The notes: generated by a model from the sequence alone, not told the origin. A stretch of 64,000 bases of DNA from Acidobacteriota bacterium (GCA_013289765.1 JABCZI010000003.1:124001-188000), one strand, 5' to 3'; counted from the first letter of the stretch, positions 16,382-26,090 are shown. Numbers and translations are program-made.

Positions 16382-18250
16382 ATGCGCAATTCGAAATGGA
16401 TGTTCACAGCCGCATTATTTGTCTCAGTAAGCGCTGCCGCACAGCAGCCCGTGGAATCGCGGCAACCGGTCCCTGCTTCAACCTCGCAGAGATCGCCAAT
16501 GCCGGCGTCTGATAAGCCGCAGCCCGTGGCTCAACCCGCGACCACGCCGGCAACAACCACGGCCGCGCCCTCAGCGGACACGCCCGCGCCCCAGCCGCAG
16601 CCACAGCCACAGCAGGCAAGCGCGCCGGCGCCGACTCCGTCAGTTTTGACACAGCCCGTCACCATGGATCAGGTTGTGGATCGCTTTATTGAACGGGAAC
16701 ACGATCTCATGAAGGCGCTCTCCAATCGCACCCCGGTGGTTGAGACTTACCTGCAGAATTTGACTGCCGATGCACAACTGGGCCCCGTCCCCCGAGACGA
16801 TCACTATTTCCTCGGCCGCATGGATATGGGCGAAACAGTCGACCGCAAGGACTATTTAAAGGAGCAGGACAAGGGCATGCAGACCCGCCTGATGGGCGGC
16901 TTCAACAAGCTTTTCAAGGTGCAGTACCAGCCCCTAGGCTTCTCCTGGATGGTCTATGCCGACCGCACCGACTTTGACCGCTCGCACTATGAATTCCACT
17001 ACATTCGCCGCGAATTTCTGGGCGACGTTCGTTGCCTGGTGTTTGACGTTACTCCCAAGAAAGACGCTGGCAAGGGACGTTTCCTTGGCCGCGTCTGGGT
17101 GGAAGATCAGGACTACAACATCGTGCGGTTGAACGGCACGTACGTTCCAGCTCCGAGAAACTCGTTCTTCTTTCACATGGATAGCTGGCGCCTGAACCTG
17201 ATTCCCGGTTACTGGGTTCCGGCCTACATCTACAGCGAAGAAGGAGACTTCAGCGCTGGCGCAAAGAATAAGACCGCCTTCAAGGCGCAGACTCGCATCT
17301 GGGGCTACGACCTTAAAAAAGAGGGTGGCAACGATGAACTCACGCAAATTCGCGTCGACAGCGTGAAAGATGAAACTGCCAGCGTGCAGGACGCGTCTCC
17401 GCTGCAGGCGGAACGGGAATGGCAGCAGCAGGCGGAAGATAACGTTATCGAGCGCCTCACCCGCGCCGGATTGCTCGCGCCTGAAGGCGACGTCGATCAC
17501 ATTCTCCAGACCGTGGTTAACAATCTGGAAGTCACCAATAACATCGACCTGCCGCGGCCGGTACGCACTCGCGTTCTGCTCACCGCGCCGCTTGAAACCT
17601 TCAGCGTGGGCAACACCATCGTCATCAGCCGGGGATTAATTGACGTACTTCCTGATGAAGCCAGTCTTGCCGCTGTGCTTTCTCACGAACTGGCGCACAT
17701 TGTCCTCGGCCACAACCTGGGCAGCAAGTATGCCTTTAACGACCGCATGCTGTTCTCGGATGACTCCACCTATAACAATCTGGGGTTCCGGCACATTCCG
17801 GAAGAAGAAGCTGCGGCCGACAAAAAGGCTGTGGACTTGCTGAACAATTCACCTTACGCCCAGAAACTTGATAACGTGGGATTGTTCCTGAAGGCATTGC
17901 AAATCCGCGCTCCTCAGCTGAACGCTCTTTTGACCACACACCTGGGAAATTCACTGGCGCAAAACGGAACGGTGACCCGCCTGTCTGCTCTGGCCACGAA
18001 AGGACCCGCGCTCGACAATACCAAACTAGATCAGGTCGCAGCGCTTCCGCTGGGTGGACGCGTGAAGATCAATCCCTGGGATGACAAGGCAGAAATGGTG
18101 AAGACGTCTCCGGTCGCCATCACCTCGGCGCGTGACAAAATGCCGTTTGAAGTTACACCGTTCTATCCGCGGCTGGCGCGATTCGGCGCCTCGACCACGC
18201 CGAGCGGCACGCCGGCCACATCCGCCGCGAACGCACCAACGGGCAACTAA
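16382..18250 (+). CDS. M48-family metalloprotease with N-terminal outer-membrane-lipoprotein-sorting-like domain
   Basis: 622 residues. A signal peptide (about 1-20) is followed by a Pro/Gln/Ala/Thr-rich linker to about residue 90. Residues about 100-330 (YFLGRMDMG ... FKVQYQPLGFSWMVYADRTD ... GKGRFLGRVWVEDQDYNIVR) resemble LolA/LolB-type lipid-binding repeats. The protease domain follows: AVLSHELAHIVLGHNLG carries the HExxH zinc site near residue 435, and EEEAAADKKAVDLL supplies the third ligand. It probably acts in envelope quality control, like BepA. Pairing with a TonB-like gene supports an envelope role. The ribosome site is weak. Confidence 0.85.
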   Translation: MRNSKWMFTAALFVSVSAAAQQPVESRQPVPASTSQRSPMPASDKPQPVAQPATTPATTTAAPSADTPAPQPQPQPQQASAPAPTPSVLTQPVTMDQVVDRFIEREHDLMKALSNRTPVVETYLQNLTADAQLGPVPRDDHYFLGRMDMGETVDRKDYLKEQDKGMQTRLMGGFNKLFKVQYQPLGFSWMVYADRTDFDRSHYEFHYIRREFLGDVRCLVFDVTPKKDAGKGRFLGRVWVEDQDYNIVRLNGTYVPAPRNSFFFHMDSWRLNLIPGYWVPAYIYSEEGDFSAGAKNKTAFKAQTRIWGYDLKKEGGNDELTQIRVDSVKDETASVQDASPLQAEREWQQQAEDNVIERLTRAGLLAPEGDVDHILQTVVNNLEVTNNIDLPRPVRTRVLLTAPLETFSVGNTIVISRGLIDVLPDEASLAAVLSHELAHIVLGHNLGSKYAFNDRMLFSDDSTYNNLGFRHIPEEEAAADKKAVDLLNNSPYAQKLDNVGLFLKALQIRAPQLNALLTTHLGNSLAQNGTVTRLSALATKGPALDNTKLDQVAALPLGGRVKINPWDDKAEMVKTSPVAITSARDKMPFEVTPFYPRLARFGASTTPSGTPATSAANAPTGN

Positions 18251-18322
18251 AACACTCTACCTTGTAGCGTCGACCCTCGGGCGGCATCGAGCCGGCGCCA
18301 CACTCAAGTTGCAATAAGACGC

Positions 18323-18360
18323 AGGCCGGGATCCGGAATCACCTTCCGGGATACCGGCCT
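18323..18360 (+). terminator. hairpin after the M48 protease gene
   Basis: An imperfect inverted repeat (aggccgggatccggaa / ttccgggataccggcct) with a 5-base loop lies about 70 bases past the stop of the protease gene, followed by the T-rich ttcgttctt. Probable terminator of the TonB-like/protease pair. Confidence 0.55.
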
Positions 18361-18446
18361 TCGTTCTTGGGCCGTCGTGAGTGCCGCGTCGAGCTTATCC
18401 GACGACTGACGCCATCACCATGAACAACGATACGGGGTGCCGTGCT

Positions 18447-19040
18447 TTACGGGGTGCAGTGAAAGATGCAGGCTGGCAGGATGTTGAACAGCTGAAAGCC
18501 CTGCTGTACGGAACTGAAGCTGGACCTGAGGTATGGAAGCACGGTGCGTGTGTACTGGAACACAAGCAGCGACCCCTGGGCTTTAAGCGCATGACGAGAC
18601 TCAATCACGACCTCCTGCCGCAGCGATTCGGGCATGATGCTGTAGGGCAGACTGGAGATGATGTAATCCGCAGGTGCGAGCCTCTGTTCCGCAAGTATGC
18701 GGCGCACATGGGCAGCGGATGCATGGACAATGCGGAGACGAGGGTCACCAATGGTGTTTTTCAGATGCTCCACGAAATCGCTGTTGACTTCAATAACCAC
18801 GAGCACAGAGTCCTTGCGCATTCGCTTGAGGATTTCGCGAGTGATAGTACCGACGCCGGGTCCAAACTCTACCAGGACGCGCGCGCGGTTCCACTCCACC
18901 CGCCGCAGAAGAGTATTAACCAGAAATGGAGAACTTGGTATGACCGAGCCCAGCATGGAGGGATACTTGAAGAAATTCCGGGCGAACAGAATCGCGGAAC
19001 TGGATTTTGTCGCTGACTTCTTGGCGGCCTGACTGGGCAT
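18447..19040 (-). CDS. class I SAM-dependent methyltransferase (phospholipid methyltransferase-like)
   Basis: 197 residues. The SAM-binding motif LVEFGPGVGTITREIL is near residue 57. The acidic loop VLVVIEVNSDFVEHL follows, and IISSLPYSIMP occupies the motif IV position. The overall pattern (FLVNTLLRRVEW preceding motif I, GSLLVFQYTR near the end) is that of the PmtA-like phosphatidylethanolamine N-methyltransferases and rRNA adenine dimethylases; the shorter length favours the former. It probably methylates lipid headgroups at the membrane. The first 25 residues are Lys/Ser-rich and may be untranslated if a later start is used. Convergent with the protease gene. Confidence 0.78.
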   Translation of the reverse strand: MPSQAAKKSATKSSSAILFARNFFKYPSMLGSVIPSSPFLVNTLLRRVEWNRARVLVEFGPGVGTITREILKRMRKDSVLVVIEVNSDFVEHLKNTIGDPRLRIVHASAAHVRRILAEQRLAPADYIISSLPYSIMPESLRQEVVIESRHALKAQGSLLVFQYTRTVLPYLRSSFSSVQQGFQLFNILPACIFHCTP

Positions 19041-19347
19041 TTAGAAACGTTCCTCGACATCCAAAGACTTTGGCGGAGTGCAGAATTTATCCTAACCCTA
19101 GTGAGCGCGAAGCAGGCCCTCATTGTCGAAACGAAAGGTCACTAGTGGGGTACCTTCGTCACCTGCTGAATGTTGTCGGACGTTCGGTAATTTCTTCTGC
19201 GGCTAGTTGTGTCGTTCGGCGCGCAACCGGCGGCGTTTGCCCACGGTAACTTGCGGCGGTGGTGGTTGGCGAAGAGAATCATCTTAAGTGTTGGTGCCAA
19301 CATAGGTATTGGCGCTAAGGCACCGGTGTCGCCGTCGAGGACTGAAT
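19041..19347. other. divergent intergenic region before the sulfatase-fold gene
   Basis: About 300 bases between the methyltransferase start and the sulfatase-like start. No convincing coding frame; short overlapping frames here have Arg/Ser-rich composition. Presumed to carry divergent promoters. No strong -35/-10 pair stands out. Confidence 0.3.
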
Positions 19348-21945
19348 TTGAGGCTTTGGCTTAATACTCTGTTGCGGCTTGCGTGGGGGATCTATTTTGC
19401 CCTCACGTCGATTTATTGCATTCTCGCTTTCCTGCCCTACACGTTTTGCGCGTTCATCAAGGCACCTCCATACCCATGGATGCCGTGGTTTGTACATCAC
19501 CAAGCGGGCCTGTATTGGGCTGCGAGCGCGGCTGTAGTGGCGGCTAACTGGGGTCTGCGAGAAAGCTGGAGGCAAACAAACAAGGTTTTTCTAGCAGGGA
19601 TTGCGGTTCTGGCCGTAGGTGGCATTTATCTCACCTTCCGTCCGTTCCTGCCTGGTCTTGAAAGTAACCGCGCTGCCTACGGCTGGAGCCTGGCCAGTTT
19701 GCTCGCACTCGGCGCCCTGAGCCTATGGCGATCCGCGAATGTACAACAGCAGAATGTGCAACAGCAGAATGTGCAACAGCAGAATGTGCAACAGCAGAAT
19801 GTGCAACCGAAGCCAGATGCGGGCACAGTCGTTGAAACAGCCGGTGCAAGGCTTTTTGGATACTCCGGCGGCCTACTGATCGCCATCATTGTCAGTTTGA
19901 TCTATGTAAGCGGGGCGCGGATACGTGTGTACAGCGAGACCCACACGCTTAGTTTCCATTCCGCCGATGTGGAGCTTGCTTTCTGGAGTCTGGTTTCCCA
20001 TTGCGCGCTCGCGATTGCGGTGCTGTCGGCACTCAATCTGATTTGCCTGATCGCGGCCAGAACGCGGAGGCAACGATTGGTGCTATGCGGGCTGACCGGT
20101 GCATTGCTTGTAGTTGCCTTATGCACCACGATGACCCACTTCCTTAATAGCGCGATGAGTTTTGATGGATGGGGCGCGCGCATCTACGCCACCAGTCTTG
20201 CGCTGGCTCTGACGCTGTGGGGATTTTCGTTGGTGCTGCCATTCCTGACGAAGCGGAAGTCGAAGATAGCAACGGAAGCTGCGGCCACGAGAAAACTTTT
20301 TTCCTGGCGCAACCTCGGCACATGGATCGCGATCACAGTTCTCGCCGCTCTGGCATTGGCCTCGCGCTCTCTGATCGGCGGAGAAGACTGGAACGGATTC
20401 GTGGGGAGCACGTGGGCCTTGGTTTTCTGGATTGCCATGAGCCTGTGCCTGTTTCGCCTGCGTCCCGTGCGTGCGAAGTATTCTATCGTCGTGATCGCAG
20501 GGACTCTACTGGTGAGCGCCTTCGTCTACAAAGGTCTGCAGGCGACAGAAATTTTTTGGGGGCGGGCGCTCGGCTCGACTGACGACGAGATTTCGCGGAA
20601 ATTCGAAGAGTATGGGCAACGCGACGCCTCGTTTGAGCTGGCGCACCAAGTCCTGGGCAACGGACGCGCGCAGAACTGCGGGGATTTTTGCCGCATTCTG
20701 CGCCAGTACACGAACATTCGCGATACCCACATCCGGGCAGGAGTGAATTTGGTTGAGGAACTGACCAGAGCGCAAGGCGAGCGCCCGAACATTTTCATTT
20801 TTGTGATCGATTCAATGCGGCCGGATTATCTCGGAGCCTACAACCCGGAGCATGTCGACTACACGCCAAATCTGGATGCGCTGGCTCGCGATAGTGTCGT
20901 GTTCAAGAATGTTTATACGCACTATGCCGGCACTTCCTTGTCGGAGCCCGCCATTTGGTCGGGAGCGTTGCTGTTGCACACGCATTTCCCGGAGCCGTTT
21001 GCCAAAGTGAACAGCCTCCAGACCATGGCCCAGGCCGATGGGTATCAGATGGTGGTCAGCTACGACTCGGTGTTGCGGCAAGTCCTCCCAGCATCGCAGG
21101 ATCTGATCAAGCTCGATACAAACAAAAGTCTTTGGAACCAGTACGAGGCTTGCTCCACGGTGCAGCAATTGGAATCCACACTGGACGGCCGGCAGGATAA
21201 ATCGCACCCGGTTCTTTTCTATGCGCAGCCCATGAACGTGCATCAATTTGCGCGCAACGATATGCCCTCCCTGGTGTCGCAACACTGGCAATCGCGCCCG
21301 GGAATGAACTCTCGCATTACCGCCGAAGTTCACTGGGTGGATTCCTGCCTGGGCGGGTTTTTCGGGTATCTGAAACAGCGCGGAATGTATGACAACAGCG
21401 TCATCGTGATTGCCAGCGATCATGGGGACGCCACCGGAGAATTCGGACGGATCAGCCATTCGACTTCGATCTGGCCGGAAATCATGCGGGTGCCGCTGAT
21501 CATTCATGTGCCAACCAAGATGCGCACGCATCTCGTGTACGACGACAGCCGCATTGCAGCGCTTACCGACATCGCACCAACTCTCTACTACTTGCTGGGG
21601 CATCGGCCCATTCGGGAGAATCCGCTTTATGGCCGGCCTTTACTCGCGGAGACGAAGCAGGAATTGGATCTCTACCCGAAGCGGGACCTTCTGCTGGCTT
21701 CTGATGTGCGCGCGGTTTACGGAATTCTTACGGCCGACGGACGCTACCTGTATGCGACTTATGACTCCCCGGAACAGAGTTATTTATTTGACTTGAAAAC
21801 GGATGCCAACGCCGAGCGCAACGTTCTCACCCCGGCTCTCAAGCAGCATTACGACGAGGAAATCATCGAGCATCTGCAGTTGATCGCCGACTATTACGGC
21901 TACAAACCAGGGATAGGATCGCTCGTGGCTTCCTCGAGGCGTTGA
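19348..21945 (+). CDS. membrane-anchored sulfatase-fold hydrolase/transferase
   Basis: About 865 residues. The N-terminal half has roughly nine hydrophobic membrane segments, like LTA synthase or phosphoethanolamine transferases. The C-terminal half (from about residue 485) is an alkaline-phosphatase-superfamily domain: PNIFIFVIDSMRPDYLGAYN (metal Asp), a YAGTSLSEPAIWSG region at the nucleophile position with Thr/Ser and no sulfatase CxPSR, and VIVIASDHGDATGEFGRISH (metal Asp/His). It probably moves or cleaves a phosphate or sulfate ester of an envelope polymer. Between TM segments lies a VQQQN repeat (see separate feature). TTG 19348 follows AGGA at 6 bases; an earlier TTG at 19309 is the alternative. 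Confidence 0.82.
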   Translation: MRLWLNTLLRLAWGIYFALTSIYCILAFLPYTFCAFIKAPPYPWMPWFVHHQAGLYWAASAAVVAANWGLRESWRQTNKVFLAGIAVLAVGGIYLTFRPFLPGLESNRAAYGWSLASLLALGALSLWRSANVQQQNVQQQNVQQQNVQQQNVQPKPDAGTVVETAGARLFGYSGGLLIAIIVSLIYVSGARIRVYSETHTLSFHSADVELAFWSLVSHCALAIAVLSALNLICLIAARTRRQRLVLCGLTGALLVVALCTTMTHFLNSAMSFDGWGARIYATSLALALTLWGFSLVLPFLTKRKSKIATEAAATRKLFSWRNLGTWIAITVLAALALASRSLIGGEDWNGFVGSTWALVFWIAMSLCLFRLRPVRAKYSIVVIAGTLLVSAFVYKGLQATEIFWGRALGSTDDEISRKFEEYGQRDASFELAHQVLGNGRAQNCGDFCRILRQYTNIRDTHIRAGVNLVEELTRAQGERPNIFIFVIDSMRPDYLGAYNPEHVDYTPNLDALARDSVVFKNVYTHYAGTSLSEPAIWSGALLLHTHFPEPFAKVNSLQTMAQADGYQMVVSYDSVLRQVLPASQDLIKLDTNKSLWNQYEACSTVQQLESTLDGRQDKSHPVLFYAQPMNVHQFARNDMPSLVSQHWQSRPGMNSRITAEVHWVDSCLGGFFGYLKQRGMYDNSVIVIASDHGDATGEFGRISHSTSIWPEIMRVPLIIHVPTKMRTHLVYDDSRIAALTDIAPTLYYLLGHRPIRENPLYGRPLLAETKQELDLYPKRDLLLASDVRAVYGILTADGRYLYATYDSPEQSYLFDLKTDANAERNVLTPALKQHYDEEIIEHLQLIADYYGYKPGIGSLVASSRR
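19738..19808 (+). repeat. 15-bp tandem repeat in the sulfatase-fold gene
   Basis: The unit AATGTGCAACAGCAG occurs four times head to tail (first copy with one change), plus an 11-base partial copy. It encodes NVQQQ repeats in a loop between membrane helices. Multiples of 15 keep the frame, so the copy number can change without disrupting the protein. Confidence 0.95.
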
Positions 21946-22024
21946 TGTTGATAAGGTGCGCGAGAAAAACGTTGAGCTCCGAACGCCTGGAGCTGTCAAC
22001 CTTTCAGCCATCTATCTCCAGCAA

Positions 22025-23290
22025 CTATTCTCGCTTCGTTTTCCTGTTTCCCGGCAAGCCTGCGGGATTCTCGTGAGTGCGTTCACGGAAAGTTCCGTTC
22101 ATACCTCCGGCCAGCTTCACGCTAGCCTCCCCAAACTTATCGCGCAGGCGATCGGCTGTGGCCAGCGCGTCTTTCCAGCGCTGTTGCCTCCCACCCTCGA
22201 GTAAGTTGATCTGCCCGGCCTCGCCCTCTAAGGACGAGGCCTGCACTCCCAGCAACCGGACCTGTCTGCCTGGCTTCCAGTTTTTGCGAAACAGTGCTCT
22301 AACCTGCTCGAAGATTTCGCCGTCAAGTTGCGTAGAGGCAGGTAAGGTATGTGCGCGCGTGATGGTAGTAAAGTCTTTGTAGCGCAGCTTGAGTTGAAGG
22401 GTGCGGGCGTAGAAGTTCGCCTCCCGCAAGCGTCGCCCCACCATTTCCGACAATCGCATTAATGTGGCCTCAAGCTGGCTCGGGTCGGCGGTATCTTCGT
22501 TGTAGGTATGTTCGTGGCTGATGGATTTCGCTTCGGTGTCGGCGCCCACTTCGGAATCGAACCATCCTCCCGCATCTTCTCCGCGAGCCTTTCCGGCCAA
22601 TGCCAGTCCCCACTTGCCAAACCGTTCTTCCAGTTCAGATTCTTCCAGCCGTGCCAAGTCTCCGACCTTCTTGATTCCCAGTTTGTGAAGGTGGCTCTCC
22701 ATGACCTTGCCGACGCCGGGAATCTCGCGCACATCCAGTGGCGCGAGGAATTTTGATTCTTCGCCGGGGACGATCCACAACACTCCGTTAGGCTTCGCCT
22801 GTGCGGAAGAGACCTTCGCAATCAACCGCGACGAACCAATGCCGATCGAACAATTCAGGCACGTTTCGTCCTTCATACGCCGGTGCAATTTGTGCGCCGC
22901 CAGCAGCGGAGGCCCATGCAGCCGTGCCGTGCCTGTCATGTCCAGATAAGCCTCGTCGATGGAAGCCATCTCCACCTGCGGCGAGAATGCCTGCAGAACT
23001 TTGAAAACCTTTTCCGACCATTCGCGATAGCGCTCCGGGTGGCCGTCAACGAACGTGGCGTGCGGACAAAGTTTCGCCGCGGTTCGCAGCGGCAGGGCGG
23101 AATGAACTCCGAATTTTCTCGCTTCGTACGAAGCCGCCGACACTACCCCGCGCTCGTCGCGTTGTCCGCCGACAACGACAGCTTTGCCTTTCAAGGAGGG
23201 ATCGTACAACTCTTCTACCGAGACGAAGAACGCGTCCATGTCGACGTGGAAGATGGTGCGAGGGAAAACGGGCTGAAGGGCAGCAGCCAT
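22025..23290 (-). CDS. dinB: DNA polymerase IV
   Basis: 421 residues. This Y-family translesion polymerase shows HVDMDAFFVSVEE (catalytic Asp) at residue 15, the YEARKFGV finger motif and EMASIDEAYLDMTG (second catalytic Asp-Glu) near 107. The helix-hairpin-helix thumb IPGVGKVMESHLHKLGIKKV and the little-finger domain (residues 260-370) follow. The C-terminal end is a basic tail; no clear beta-clamp motif is visible. The starting MAAALQPVFPRTIFHVDMD gives the expected distance from ATG to the first active-site motif. Convergent with the sulfatase-fold gene. Confidence 0.96.
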   Translation of the reverse strand: MAAALQPVFPRTIFHVDMDAFFVSVEELYDPSLKGKAVVVGGQRDERGVVSAASYEARKFGVHSALPLRTAAKLCPHATFVDGHPERYREWSEKVFKVLQAFSPQVEMASIDEAYLDMTGTARLHGPPLLAAHKLHRRMKDETCLNCSIGIGSSRLIAKVSSAQAKPNGVLWIVPGEESKFLAPLDVREIPGVGKVMESHLHKLGIKKVGDLARLEESELEERFGKWGLALAGKARGEDAGGWFDSEVGADTEAKSISHEHTYNEDTADPSQLEATLMRLSEMVGRRLREANFYARTLQLKLRYKDFTTITRAHTLPASTQLDGEIFEQVRALFRKNWKPGRQVRLLGVQASSLEGEAGQINLLEGGRQQRWKDALATADRLRDKFGEASVKLAGGMNGTFRERTHENPAGLPGNRKTKRE

Positions 23291-23488
23291 GCTGAAGCGG
23301 ATTGTAGCAGCCGGCGAGACGGAGGTCCGGACAAGTCTTTCTTGTTGACAAAGGAGTAGTCGCCCGTCAGAATTCCTTCTCAGACAGAAAGTTTCCTGCC
23401 TTACTCCAAGGGGCTCGTTGCCCGAGTACCGATCCAGACCTTCTCATCAACTTTTAGCTTTTCGTAGCCGAGATCAAGGGGAATTTTT

Positions 23489-24553
23489 ATGAAATCCAAG
23501 CTGCTCTCGATCGCTTTCCTTCTGTACTTGACTCCGGCGGCTCTGGCCAGCACCTGGTACGTCAATGGGCAGAACGGCGGTGACAGCAACGACTGCAAGT
23601 CCGCCCTGACCGCGTGCCAGACAATCACGCATGCCATTTCGATGGCGGCCTCGGGCGATTCGATCCAGATCGCGCCTGCGATTTACACGGAGAACCTCAA
23701 TATCACCGTCAACTTGCAGCTGACCGGTGCCGCACCCGCGACAACAATTATTGATGGCGGATACTACACGCATGTGGTTTCAATCCTGAATACCGCGCTT
23801 AAAGTGACCCTTTCCAAGCTGACCATTCGCAATGGTTCGGCAGCGGGCGGCGGGGGCATTATTAACTGGGGAACTCTGACGATCAGCAACGGTATCCTCA
23901 GCGGGAATCTTGCGGGAAGCTCCGACTCCGCCACCGGAGGAGGCATCTATAACAGCGGCACCTTGACGATCAACAATAGCACTCTCAGCAAAAACAGCGG
24001 TTCGACCAATTTCGTTTACGGCGGAGGTATTTACAACAGCGGCACGCTGGCGATCAACAACAGCACCCTCTACAGTAATAGCGCGGCCGATTTTACGGGG
24101 GGAGGTGGCGGTGCTATCTACAACGACGGCACTGCAAAGATCAGCAACACAACCTTCAGCGGGAACAACTCTCGGCTCGGCGGCGGCATTTATAACGGCG
24201 GCACGATCACTTTCCAAAACAGCATCATCGCGAACAGCACTTCGGGCGGCAACTGCTATGGTACTGTGACCTCCAGCGGCTACAACCTTAGCAGCGACGG
24301 CACTTGCAATTTCAGCAACGCCGGAGACCGAAACAACACCAATCCCAAGCTGGGCGCCTTGCGGAACAACGGCGGATCGACACCAACCATGGCTCTGCCC
24401 ACTGGCAGCCCGGCCGTTGACGCGGGCAATCCGAGCGGATGCACCGACAATTTAGGGCTGCTGCTGAAGACCGATCAAAGGGGCCAGCCGCGTCCTGACA
24501 AAGAAGACACCGGCGGCTGCGATATGGGGGCTTATGAGAGGTCGAGCGACTAG
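23489..24553 (+). CDS. secreted right-handed beta-helix protein, choice-of-anchor Q type
   Basis: 354 residues. The signal peptide (residues 1-20) ends LASTWYVNG. Residues 95-260 hold at least five short repeats of the form GGGIYNSGTLTINNSTLS, which stack as a right-handed parallel beta-helix similar to pectate-lyase and autotransporter passenger domains. The end (TMALPTGSPAVDAGNPSGC ... DQRGQPRPDKEDTGGCDMGA) is the choice-of-anchor Q signature of surface proteins. Substrate or ligand is unknown; binding of polysaccharide or cell surface is likely. GGGG about 8 bases before the ATG fits a ribosome site. Confidence 0.85.
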   Translation: MKSKLLSIAFLLYLTPAALASTWYVNGQNGGDSNDCKSALTACQTITHAISMAASGDSIQIAPAIYTENLNITVNLQLTGAAPATTIIDGGYYTHVVSILNTALKVTLSKLTIRNGSAAGGGGIINWGTLTISNGILSGNLAGSSDSATGGGIYNSGTLTINNSTLSKNSGSTNFVYGGGIYNSGTLAINNSTLYSNSAADFTGGGGGAIYNDGTAKISNTTFSGNNSRLGGGIYNGGTITFQNSIIANSTSGGNCYGTVTSSGYNLSSDGTCNFSNAGDRNNTNPKLGALRNNGGSTPTMALPTGSPAVDAGNPSGCTDNLGLLLKTDQRGQPRPDKEDTGGCDMGAYERSSD

Positions 24554-24611
24554 CTCTTCGTAGAAGACGAACGCGCTCGAATGGGAGAAGGGGTGTTCGT
24601 TTGGGCGCGGC

Positions 24612-26090
24612 TTATACCAGCACCTTCTCCAGCACCGGCGTGACGCCCCGCGCCTGCCGCACTCGCTCATAAATCTTCCCGTACTCTCGCGCCGAAGCGT
24701 TCCAGGAGAAATCTTTATTCATGCCGTTTCGCATTAGCACTTGCCATGAAGTCTGATCGCGAAAGGCCTGCAGGGCCTGTTTGATCGTCAGGAGCAACGA
24801 TTCGCCGTTATATTCCGTAAACTTGAATCCCGTCCCTTTGCCGGAGCGCGCATCCCAGGGCTCAATCGTATCGTCGAGGCCGCCGGTCGCGCGCACAATC
24901 GGCACCGTTCCATACTTCAAGCTGTAGATTTGGTTTAGGCCGCAAGGCTCATATTTAGAAGGCATTAGGAACATGTCGCTGCCGGCTTCGATTTTGTGCG
25001 CGATGGCATTGTCGTAAGCCACCTTCACGGCAATCTTGTTCGGGAACTGCTTATTGAGCCGGACGAACATTTCTTCATACTGCTTATCGCCCGCACCCAG
25101 CGCGACTACGATCATCTCTTCACGCGCTAGCCGGTCCATGATCTGCGAGATCAGATCGAAACCTTTCTGCGCCGCAAAGCGGGACAGGATGCCGATTACC
25201 GGCACTTTAGAATCGCTATTCGTCACGCCAAATGCCGCAAGCAAATCTTGTTTGCAAAGCGCCTTGCCCGAAAGATCCTGGGGCGAATATTTTGCGGCGA
25301 TGAACTTATCGGCCTCGGGACTCCATTCGTCATAGTCCACACCGTTCAGAATGCCAGTCACCGTCGCTGCCCGGTCGCGCAGAACGCCCTCCAAACCAAA
25401 TCCGTACTCGGCGGTTTGAATCTCCTGGCTGTATTTGCGGCTGACAGTTGTGACGTAGTCTGAATAGGTAAGCGCGCCCTTCAGAAAATTTACCTGCCCA
25501 AAGAATTCCATCTTCGACATCGTGAACAAATCCCACGGAAGCATCAGCAGCGGCAAAGTCTCCGGCGGGAACAGGCCCTGGTAGCCCATGTTGTGAATCG
25601 TGAAAACGGTCCCGACTTCGCGGAACGCAGGATCCTCGGCGTATACCGTCTTCAACAACACCGGAACCAGCGCCGATTGCCAGTCGTGACAATGGAAAAC
25701 CTGCGGCACTCCCAGTATCTTTGTCGCCTCGAGCACGGCGCGAGAAAAGAGCGCGAAACGCTCCGCATTGTCCGGATAATCCCCAGCCGGAGTCCCGTAG
25801 AGCGCATCCCGATCGAAGTACTCCGGGCAATCGACAAAATAAAACCGCACCCCGGACTGACTTCCGCCCGTCACCACCGACGCGAAGCGGTACTTGTCAT
25901 CGAAGGGAATGGTGATGCTTTTCACTGCCGTAGCCGGATCGGTCAGTTTGGTCTGCCGGTAACGGGGCAGATACACGCTTACCTGGTGACCAAGGGCAGC
26001 CAGCGCCCGAGGCAGAGCGCCCACCACGTCAGCCAAGCCGCCGGTTTTTGAAAATGGAACACCTTCCGAAGCTGCGAATGCAATATGCAT
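24612..26090 (-). CDS. glgA: glycogen synthase (ADP-glucose type)
   Basis: 492 residues, family GT5. It transfers glucose from ADP-glucose to the growing alpha-1,4-glucan. HIAFAASEGVPFSKTGGLAD at the start holds the conserved KTGGL sugar-nucleotide loop. FHCHDWQSALVP and TIHNMGYQGLFP lie in the N-terminal domain, and MPSKYEPCGLNQIYSLKYGT is the C-terminal nucleotide-binding signature. ATG 26090 is preceded by GGAGGGG; the longer in-frame extension upstream would run into the divergent promoter region. The gene is divergent from rsmA. Confidence 0.96.
   Translation of the reverse strand: MHIAFAASEGVPFSKTGGLADVVGALPRALAALGHQVSVYLPRYRQTKLTDPATAVKSITIPFDDKYRFASVVTGGSQSGVRFYFVDCPEYFDRDALYGTPAGDYPDNAERFALFSRAVLEATKILGVPQVFHCHDWQSALVPVLLKTVYAEDPAFREVGTVFTIHNMGYQGLFPPETLPLLMLPWDLFTMSKMEFFGQVNFLKGALTYSDYVTTVSRKYSQEIQTAEYGFGLEGVLRDRAATVTGILNGVDYDEWSPEADKFIAAKYSPQDLSGKALCKQDLLAAFGVTNSDSKVPVIGILSRFAAQKGFDLISQIMDRLAREEMIVVALGAGDKQYEEMFVRLNKQFPNKIAVKVAYDNAIAHKIEAGSDMFLMPSKYEPCGLNQIYSLKYGTVPIVRATGGLDDTIEPWDARSGKGTGFKFTEYNGESLLLTIKQALQAFRDQTSWQVLMRNGMNKDFSWNASAREYGKIYERVRQARGVTPVLEKVLV

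Noticed and set aside
19738-19808. Possible CRISPR-like array
   Set aside because: The 15-bp units are contiguous without spacers and lie inside a coding frame, so it is a protein tandem repeat.
20812-21603. A 263-codon minus-strand frame inside the sulfatase-fold gene
   Set aside because: It lies across the conserved metal-binding domain on the other strand, has no ribosome site, and gives His/Arg/Gly-rich sequence with no family.
23391-23488. Possible riboswitch in the leader of the beta-helix gene
   Set aside because: The leader contains short complementary stretches (ccaaggggctcg / cccgag), but no conserved core of a known riboswitch class could be matched by eye.
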